Below, one piece after another: positions 23,062-28,366 of a stretch of DNA of 28,366 nucleotides (positions are counted from its first letter, which is position 1; each line of letters opens with the position of its first letter). The translations under genes and the position numbers were made by a program. Origin of the DNA: JAXHUK01 sp034189725. Its GTDB lineage: Bacteria > Chloroflexota > Dehalococcoidia > SZUA-161. The stretch spans positions 1 through 28,366 of the forward strand of contig JAXHUK010000174.1 of the NCBI GenBank assembly GCA_034189725.1, read 5' to 3'. The notes below the pieces were generated by a model. That model was not told the origin of the DNA. It saw only the letters and a list, made by a program, of their open reading frames with translations, and searched no databases.

Positions 23062-24282
23062 ATGTGGGAACAGATTAGGTCGAATCAGATAAGGTCTGTG
23101 GTATTAGTAGTGGCAATGGCAACGGTGCTGCTGGCGGTCGGCTATTTCATAGGACTCTACTTTTTCGGTAGCGGCATCGCCGGTTTGGTCATTGCAATAG
23201 TGATATGGGTGGTAATGAACCTGGTTGCCTTTTTCCAGGGGGACCGCGTATTGCTGGCACTGGCCAGAGCACGGAAAATAGAGCGCGATGATCATCCCCG
23301 GCTGTATAACATCGTCGAGGAGATGAAGATTGCCTCAGGTTTAGAGAAAATGCCTGATATCTACATCATCGATGACTCTGCGCTGAATGCCTTCGCCACA
23401 GGCAGGGATTCCGAGCATGCCGCAGTCGCCATAACCTCAGGGCTTCTGCAAAAGCTCAACCGCGATGAGCTTCAGGGAGTCATCGGACATGAGATCGCTC
23501 ACATAAAGAATCGTGACGTGATGTTAATGTCACTGTGCAGCATTCTCCTGGGGACTATCGTCATCCTGGCCTGGTACGCAACGCGCATTATATTCTTCCA
23601 GTCCATGTTCGGTGGCAGAAGAAGTTCTTCATCGGGTGGGGGTGGCTATGGGCAGATAATACTGCTGGTGGTAGGAATCGTCTTGATGATACTGGCTCCC
23701 CTTATAGCCCAACTGATATACTTCGCCATTTCGCGGAAGCGGGAGTACCTGGCTGATGCTTCCTCTGCGCAGTACACCAGATATCCCGAGGGCCTGGCCT
23801 CTGCCCTGGAGAAGCTCGGCGCTTCAACCGCACAACTGCAATCAGCCAACCAGGCTACAGCACCAATGTACATCGTTAATCCCTTTCGCAAGAAAGGAAT
23901 GGCGGCTACTGACCTCAGCAGCACTCACCCACCGCTCACAGAGCGGATACGGATACTGCGCTCGATGGCTGGCGGAGCCTCGTTCGCTGACTACGACAAA
24001 GCGTATCACCAGGTTCATAAAGGGGGCAAAGGATTCGTTATTCCTGCCTCCGCGCTGGCCGGTGGTGGCACTGTGGGGTTGCGAGCGGCGCAACCGGAAG
24101 CTGCACCGATCGGGTCGGAACCGAGCAAACTGGAACGCACTCGCGAGGTCTCAGACCTGATGTGGCGCATGAACGACTACAGGACGATCGACTGTGATTG
24201 TGGCACCAGGCTGAAGGTGCCTCCCAAGCTCAAAAAGGCCAAAATCAAGTGTCCCCACTGCGGTCAGACACACCAGCTCTAA
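23062..24282 (+). CDS. htpX: HtpX-like M48 membrane metalloprotease with C-terminal zinc ribbon
   Basis: The 406-residue product has two N-terminal membrane segments (about 13-58), the zinc-binding HEIAH (H143, E144, H147) and the third ligand E228 in REYLADA. Two further membrane segments lie between them (about 156-178 and 198-222), with a Ser/Gly-rich loop. STHPPLTERI closes the catalytic part. HtpX is usually about 280-300 residues. Here about 100 more follow, ending in a zinc ribbon (C378, C380, C397, C400) that suggests substrate or partner binding. Probably it degrades damaged membrane proteins. AGGAGA precedes the ATG. Its stop codon abuts the stop of the convergent CoA-transferase gene. 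Confidence 0.93.
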   Translation: MWEQIRSNQIRSVVLVVAMATVLLAVGYFIGLYFFGSGIAGLVIAIVIWVVMNLVAFFQGDRVLLALARARKIERDDHPRLYNIVEEMKIASGLEKMPDIYIIDDSALNAFATGRDSEHAAVAITSGLLQKLNRDELQGVIGHEIAHIKNRDVMLMSLCSILLGTIVILAWYATRIIFFQSMFGGRRSSSSGGGGYGQIILLVVGIVLMILAPLIAQLIYFAISRKREYLADASSAQYTRYPEGLASALEKLGASTAQLQSANQATAPMYIVNPFRKKGMAATDLSSTHPPLTERIRILRSMAGGASFADYDKAYHQVHKGGKGFVIPASALAGGGTVGLRAAQPEAAPIGSEPSKLERTREVSDLMWRMNDYRTIDCDCGTRLKVPPKLKKAKIKCPHCGQTHQL

Positions 24283-25506
24283 CTAGTAAATAGCGCCATC
24301 CTCAACCAGCCTGGCAATCTCGTCCTCGGGGATACCGAGCAGCTCGCGGAGTACATAATCATTGTGCTGTCCGATACTTGGTGCCGGGTGGAAATTCCCG
24401 ATCGGTGTGGGGATCGGCTTGCCCGGTACACGAGGAAGCAGCCCTTTTCCCATTTCCGGATGGTCCATCTCAACGAAGAAACCACGCTCTTTAAGATGGG
24501 GGTCATTTGCGAGCTGTTCGACATTAACCGAGGGGCCTGCAGCCACTCCTGCTTTCTGTAATATCTCCATCACTTCATAGGCACCGCGGTTCACCGTCCA
24601 CTCCTGAATGAATACGTCGAGCGCATCTTGATTACGACATCGGCTTATTTGGTCACTGAACCTTTCCTCACGAGCCCACTCTGGATTGCCCATCGCTCCG
24701 CATAGGGCGTTCCACTCCTCGTCGTTTGCCACAGCTATGGCAACCCACTCGTCTTCTCCCTGGCAGTGGTAGCAGCCACAGGGGGCCATGAAATCCTCAC
24801 GATTCCCCTTTGGTTCCCGTATAATCTGGTTCATAGTATAGTCCATTACTGCTTCGGGGAGCACGGCAAGAGTCGCCTCGCTCATGGAGAGGTCCAGGTA
24901 CTGCCCCTCTCCGGTCATCGCTCGATGGTGCAATGCAACCATGACGGCGAAAGCTCCAGTTTGTGCCGCTATTTTATCGGACCAGAATGGCCCCATCGAG
25001 GGAGTCGGATCCCCACCGATGTAGCCGGTGAGGGAGGCCAAACCACTGAAGGCATGAATCATCGCCGCATAGGCTACATGATCCTTATCGGGACCGGTAT
25101 TGCCAAAACCTGAGATCGAGAGCATGATAAGGTCCGGCTTAATCGCCTGTAACGTCGCGTAGTCCAACCCCAGTCGTTCCATCACACCTACGGAAAAATT
25201 CTCTGCGACCACATCGCTGACCTTGACCAGTTCCTTGGCGATCTCTATTGCTCGCGGGTTGGTCAGGTTGAGGGTGCAGCCCTTCTTGCTATAGTTTAAA
25301 AAAGCAAAGTGGGTGCTCTTGTTGAGGCTTGGATCATCGCTGCTCGTTTGAAGCTGGAAATACGTTCTGAGCATGTCCGGGCGTTTGTTGCTCTCGATTT
25401 TAATCACCTCGGCACCCAGCGCAGCTAACCAGATGGTAGCTTGCGGCCCCGCCTGGATTTGTGTGAAATCGACGACCCTGACTCCTTCTAAAGGCAACTT
25501 ACCCAT
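24283..25506 (-). CDS. CaiB/BaiF family CoA-transferase, second of a pair
   Basis: The 407-residue class III CoA-transferase starts with LEGVRVVDFTQIQAGPQA and LAALGAEVIKIE. It continues with NYSKKGCTLNL, NFSVGVMERLGLDY and GFGNTGPDKD, the usual family blocks. These enzymes move CoA between carboxylic acids through an enzyme-anhydride. At the DxxxG position of the catalytic Asp in formyl-CoA transferase this protein has Ala180; an Asp lies three residues earlier (D177). The ATG at 25506 overlaps the upstream stop (TAATG), and AGGGTGAT precedes it. With its neighbour it may form a heteromeric enzyme such as BbsEF. The substrate cannot be told. Confidence 0.9.
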   Translation of the reverse strand: MGKLPLEGVRVVDFTQIQAGPQATIWLAALGAEVIKIESNKRPDMLRTYFQLQTSSDDPSLNKSTHFAFLNYSKKGCTLNLTNPRAIEIAKELVKVSDVVAENFSVGVMERLGLDYATLQAIKPDLIMLSISGFGNTGPDKDHVAYAAMIHAFSGLASLTGYIGGDPTPSMGPFWSDKIAAQTGAFAVMVALHHRAMTGEGQYLDLSMSEATLAVLPEAVMDYTMNQIIREPKGNREDFMAPCGCYHCQGEDEWVAIAVANDEEWNALCGAMGNPEWAREERFSDQISRCRNQDALDVFIQEWTVNRGAYEVMEILQKAGVAAGPSVNVEQLANDPHLKERGFFVEMDHPEMGKGLLPRVPGKPIPTPIGNFHPAPSIGQHNDYVLRELLGIPEDEIARLVEDGAIY

Positions 25507-26723
25507 TAGATCACCCTCGCTTCTCTCATTTTTAGCAGGTCTGTCATCGCGTAGCCCAGCCGATGGCAGATTATCTCCTCGTTGTGTTGTCCCAGGGCTG
25601 GAGCTGGACGGGCTGTTTGTGCCTGGTTTTTGGAGAGCTTGCACGGCGGGCCAGGGTACTTAATACTGCCGGTCTGTGGGTGATCGACGTCGATAAAGAA
25701 ATCCCTGCTCACCATATGTTCAGAGGCCATCACCTCTTCTATGGTGTTGACCGGTGAGCAAGCGACGTGGTCTGCCTGCATTATGTAAGCCACCTCGCTC
25801 TTTGTGAGTTTCCCGGTCCATTCCTCAAGTAGCGGCTCAAGTGTTTCCCAGTTCTGGGAGCGGGAGATATAGTCTTTGAACCTGTCGTCACGTGCCCACT
25901 CCGGATTACCCATCGTCTCGACAGCACGCTGCCATTGGATATCATTGATGAGATACATCATTATGGAACCGTCTTTGCATTTGAGGTGCATACCAAAGCC
26001 GGTGAGACCGCTATTAACCCTGTTTTGTACCGTTTTCATGTAGGTATAGGTAGCCAGATCACGGCCTGAATTGAAAGCTATAGCTTCGTGTTCTGAAAGG
26101 TCGATATGCTTTCCCTCGCCATTGGTATGACGGCTGAATATTGCCGACATAATAAGTATCGCTGCAGACAGGCCAGTGCAGAAATGGGCTTGATGCCCAC
26201 CTGCTTTGAGTGGCGGATGATTGAGACTATCAACCTGCATCGGTGTACCATAGCCCGCACCACCTATGTGATAGGCAATTAAATCACAACTCTTGTAGTC
26301 ACGATAAGGCCCTGTTTGTCCAAATGGGGTGATCGAGGCCATAACCAGTCTGGGATTGATCTGTTTAAGCGTATCGTAGCCCAGGCCGAGGGCTTCCATC
26401 GTTCCAGGGCTGTTGTTCTCCACGAGGATGTCGGCATCCTTGATCAAGTCCCTGAAGACCTTGGCTCCTGCGGGACTCTTGAGGTTCAGTGTAATCCCTA
26501 ATTTGTTCGTGTTCAGGTAGAGGAAGAGGCCGCTCCGTTCGGGATGGGGCTCGTTGCCCATGAATGGTTCCATCCTTCGGGTTGTATCACCAATCCCGGG
26601 GTCCTCAACCTTGATGACCTCCGCTCCAAGGTCGGCCAGGAGTTTGGTACAGAATGGACCGGTGATTCCATGAGCGTACTCAATTACCTTCAGGTCGGAT
26701 AATGGTTGTTCTGTTATTTTCAT
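25506..26723 (-). CDS. CaiB/BaiF family CoA-transferase, first of a pair
   Basis: The 405-residue product opens with LSDLKVIEYAHGITGPFCTKLLAD and GAEVIKVEDPGIGDTTRR. It contains NTNKLGITLNLKSPAG and SITPFGQTGPYRDYK, typical of the family. At the catalytic Asp position the sequence is QAHFCTG, with His180 four residues before Gly184. It may therefore be a non-catalytic or altered subunit, as seen in two-subunit transferases. GGAGGT lies ten bases before the ATG at 26723; a TTG six codons earlier is less likely. A promoter lies at 26772-26800. Confidence 0.9.
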   Translation of the reverse strand: MKITEQPLSDLKVIEYAHGITGPFCTKLLADLGAEVIKVEDPGIGDTTRRMEPFMGNEPHPERSGLFLYLNTNKLGITLNLKSPAGAKVFRDLIKDADILVENNSPGTMEALGLGYDTLKQINPRLVMASITPFGQTGPYRDYKSCDLIAYHIGGAGYGTPMQVDSLNHPPLKAGGHQAHFCTGLSAAILIMSAIFSRHTNGEGKHIDLSEHEAIAFNSGRDLATYTYMKTVQNRVNSGLTGFGMHLKCKDGSIMMYLINDIQWQRAVETMGNPEWARDDRFKDYISRSQNWETLEPLLEEWTGKLTKSEVAYIMQADHVACSPVNTIEEVMASEHMVSRDFFIDVDHPQTGSIKYPGPPCKLSKNQAQTARPAPALGQHNEEIICHRLGYAMTDLLKMREARVI

Positions 26724-26771
26724 AACTGCGTGCACCTCCAATCTGATACATTGAAAACAGGAATGCTGTCT

Positions 26772-26800
26772 ATGTTAGTCATAAATGATCTATTTGTAAA
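26772..26800 (-). promoter_or_regulatory. Promoter of the CoA-transferase pair
   Basis: Minus-strand TTTACA (26795-26800) and TAACAT (26772-26777) are 17 bases apart. The start would be near 26765, about 40 bases before the ATG. It diverges from the Rieske-like gene's promoter, whose -35 lies 24 bases away. Confidence 0.55.
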
Positions 26801-26823
26801 GTTTGTTATAGTCCTATTTTCCC

Positions 26824-26852
26824 TTGACAGCGAATCTGCTCTGTGTTAGTTT
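26824..26852 (+). promoter_or_regulatory. Possible promoter of the Rieske-like gene
   Basis: TTGACA (26824-26829) is perfect. TAGTTT (26847-26852), 17 bases on, is a poor -10. The leader would be about 80 bases. Confidence 0.4.
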
Positions 26853-26936
26853 TGTTGCGTCCATTAATTCCACTACTACTGAGTGCTCACAGGGTGGTAC
26901 AATCTCAAAAATGTATCCTCGGAAAGGAGTACTACT

Positions 26937-27341
26937 ATGGCAGGTATTTCTGGCTTCTTTAAGTCCATATTCGGGATATGCGAAACGAAACCACTTAGTC
27001 CCGACCTCTGGGGTTCTGAACAGAACAAAGTACGATTGAAATTAGAGCAGATACCTGAACTGTCGCAACGAGGGGGCGCGGTCTATCTCAAGGACCAGGG
27101 TCTCCAGACACCTGTTCTCGTCGTGCGTACTATGGATGATCGCTACCTGGCGTTTGCTAATAGTTGTCCTCATGGCAAGCGTAAGATTGATCCGTTACCT
27201 GGGGAACCGGCGCTGCGCTGCTGTAGTGTGGGGTACTCAAAATTCGATTATGAGGGGAACGTGCTCAAGGGCCCGGCAAAGGATCCGCTGAAGCGCTACG
27301 ATGTGGAGCTAAGCGGGGGTGAGCTTGTCATTTCGTTATAG
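26937..27341 (+). CDS. Rieske-like protein with an incomplete iron-sulfur site
   Basis: The 134-residue product has a Rieske-type fold signature: CPH (first ligand pair, in NSCPHGK), and a second loop that reads CCSVGYSKFDYEGNV followed by KGPAKDPLKRYDV. The normal second pair is CxxH; here Gly-Tyr replaces the His position, so one of four ligands is missing. It may bind no cluster, or bind one with other residues. An N-terminal segment (about 1-30) precedes the domain. AAAGGAG lies seven bases before the ATG at 26937. It stands alone; redox or electron transfer is the family role, but the function here is unknown. Confidence 0.75.
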   Translation: MAGISGFFKSIFGICETKPLSPDLWGSEQNKVRLKLEQIPELSQRGGAVYLKDQGLQTPVLVVRTMDDRYLAFANSCPHGKRKIDPLPGEPALRCCSVGYSKFDYEGNVLKGPAKDPLKRYDVELSGGELVISL

Positions 27342-27387
27342 GTGGGAGTGACCGGACGCCTCTGAAAGAGATTTTCTGGGGGATTAT

Positions 27388-28155
27388 CTAGGGCTTCTGG
27401 AAATAGTGCCCGGTGTAATCAACCTGTGTGAGCTTTATGTTGAGAGAGCGTTCCTTCAGAAACTCGTCGGTTGCTTTTCTGCAGCCTTCCCAGTGCCCAT
27501 AGTCGTCGATGACGATGTATCCTCCTGGTTGCACATTATCGTAGAATCGCTCAAAGCAGAGTTTCACGCTATCGTACCAGTCTGCGTCGATGTGCAGTAA
27601 GGCGATATCGTGAATTTGCACCGTGGGGAACGTCTCATGGAACCAGCCCTTGACTGTGTTGACACGGGGCTCCGGTATGCACAGCTTCTGGAATACTGTT
27701 TTGACCATCGACAGGTCACCGTGGCACCACCAGCCGCACGTTCGAGCCAGTTCACCGTCGTTTTCCGTGGGTTGAGGCAGCCCCTCGAATGAGTCGAACA
27801 GCCAGATGTTCCTGTTCAGCGGTGATTTTGTGCACACAGAAGCCATCAATGCGGATGATCCCCCGTTATAAACGCCGCATTCGACGATGTCGCCAGGCAC
27901 AGACCGTGCATCGACATCTTTGCTCAACCTGTAAAGTGTCGCCAGCCGATGCGGGAATACAGCGGTATATCCCCTGACCTGGTGGATTTGGCGCACTGTT
28001 TTGAATGAGTCCCGGAGTGAACCGGGGCGAGACAGGCGGATGTTTTGGATGAAGACTGCCAGTAGCTGGCGATAGTACAGGAAATGGAACGAGAGTGCAG
28101 CGACCCTGTTACTCCATTTTGCTCCCAAGCTCTTCGACGGATTATTCGACGACAC
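27388..28155 (-). CDS. TylF/MycF-type SAM-dependent O-methyltransferase
   Basis: From the GTG at 28155 the product has 255 residues, the normal length of this family. The SAM-binding VECGVYNGGS lies at 91-100. Acidic metal-binding residues lie in HIDADWYDS (188-196) and IDDYGHW (216-222). Members methylate sugars of natural products or polysaccharides (macrocin and mycinamicin enzymes). The longer frame (to 28296) has an unlike N-terminus and no ribosome binding site. The GTG sits six bases after a TATACT box with a well-spaced -35, so the short, leaderless form is preferred. The substrate is unknown. Confidence 0.88.
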   Translation of the reverse strand: MSSNNPSKSLGAKWSNRVAALSFHFLYYRQLLAVFIQNIRLSRPGSLRDSFKTVRQIHQVRGYTAVFPHRLATLYRLSKDVDARSVPGDIVECGVYNGGSSALMASVCTKSPLNRNIWLFDSFEGLPQPTENDGELARTCGWWCHGDLSMVKTVFQKLCIPEPRVNTVKGWFHETFPTVQIHDIALLHIDADWYDSVKLCFERFYDNVQPGGYIVIDDYGHWEGCRKATDEFLKERSLNIKLTQVDYTGHYFQKP

Positions 28156-28161
28156 CCCTTT

Positions 28162-28190
28162 AGTATAGGCACAAGTCGCACAATCTGCAA
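28162..28190 (-). promoter_or_regulatory. Promoter placed for leaderless transcription of the TylF-type gene
   Basis: Minus-strand TTGCAG (28185-28190) and TATACT (28162-28167) are 17 bases apart. The -10 ends six bases before the GTG, so the transcript should start at or next to the start codon. Confidence 0.55.
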
Positions 28191-28259
28191 CCTGCCAATT
28201 TAGCCACAAAGCCACTGAGACGCAAATAATATCCAGTATACTGCGTTGGGTTTTAGCTT

Positions 28260-28288
28260 TTGACAACACCGGTTGCCCATGATACGAT
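28260..28288 (+). promoter_or_regulatory. Promoter of the gene at the right edge
   Basis: TTGACA (28260-28265) and TACGAT (28283-28288) are separated by 17 bases. The start would be near 28295, leaving a leader of about 24 bases with GGGAGG before the ATG at 28319. Confidence 0.5.
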
Positions 28289-28318
28289 GTCCTCAATTCG
28301 GGGAGGCTGACGATAGCA

Positions 28319-28366
28319 ATGGATAATGGCCCAACCTTTATCGAAGAGGAGAAGCTGTGGTCAGAA
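28319..28366 (+). CDS. 5' end of a gene cut by the window edge, possibly ribonuclease HII
   Basis: Sixteen codons are present, reading MDNGPTFIEEEKLWSE. GGGAGG lies 12 bases upstream of the ATG and a promoter lies at 28260-28288. The opening resembles RNase HII proteins, where PTFxxExxLWxxG comes shortly before the GxDExGRG active site. The identification is tentative because the catalytic part is outside the window. Confidence 0.5.
   Translation, partial: MDNGPTFIEEEKLWSE

Noticed and set aside
28156..28296. Longer N-terminus for the TylF-type gene
   Set aside because: The extra 47 residues do not resemble the family, and a promoter with good spacing lies inside them.
1..28366. tRNA genes, rRNA genes and CRISPR arrays
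   Set aside because: I looked for T-arm-like GTTCRANNC stretches with an acceptor stem and for regularly spaced repeats and found none that hold up by eye.

Overview
The window looks like a piece of a Chloroflexota chromosome, most likely class Dehalococcoidia. This is an inference from gene content: a DnaD-type and a DnaC-type helicase loader beside dnaB, paired CaiB/BaiF CoA-transferases, a lone ADP-forming acyl-CoA synthetase alpha-like protein, and dispersed GTCATTCTGAG-type inverted repeats. No rRNA, tRNA or CRISPR array was seen.

Layout. (1) 1-2400: the first codons of a minus-strand gene behind a promoter and an attenuator-like hairpin, a decayed IS256-type transposase, a CoA-binding protein gene, and a block of inverted repeats. 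(2) 2399-6674, minus strand: replication operon rplI, dnaB, dnaD-like, dnaC-like. The last gene encodes two DnaC-type AAA+ modules in tandem after a zinc-binding N-terminus. Two DnaA boxes sit just upstream of rplI. (3) 6794-10821, minus strand: purQ and purL (no purS nearby), then rpsU with yqeY. (4) 11335-17197: carotenoid cluster. On the plus strand are type II IPP isomerase, phytoene desaturase, phytoene synthase and a CruF-like hydratase. Convergent to them are a PlsY-like acyltransferase and a CruG-like glycosyltransferase one base apart. The set suggests a hydroxylated, glycosylated and possibly acylated carotenoid. (5) 17247-21410: a restriction-modification-like island of a ribbon-helix-helix regulator with its own palindromic operator, an Eco57I-type adenine methyltransferase and a PD-(D/E)XK protein. 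Decayed transposases and a dispersed repeat flank it. (6) 21896-24282, plus strand: TFIIB-type zinc-ribbon protein, LemA, and an HtpX-like membrane protease with an extra C-terminal zinc ribbon. (7) 24283-26723, minus strand: two CaiB/BaiF genes overlapping by one base. (8) 26937-28366: a Rieske-like protein lacking one cluster ligand, a TylF-type methyltransferase, and the first codons of a probable rnhB.

The most unusual points are the duplicated DnaC-like loader in an operon with DnaA boxes at its head, the self-contained regulator-operator-methyltransferase-nuclease island, several -10 boxes placed so close to start codons that the mRNAs should be leaderless, the attenuator-like leader at the left edge, and a dispersed repeat that twice lies next to a sigma-70-type promoter.
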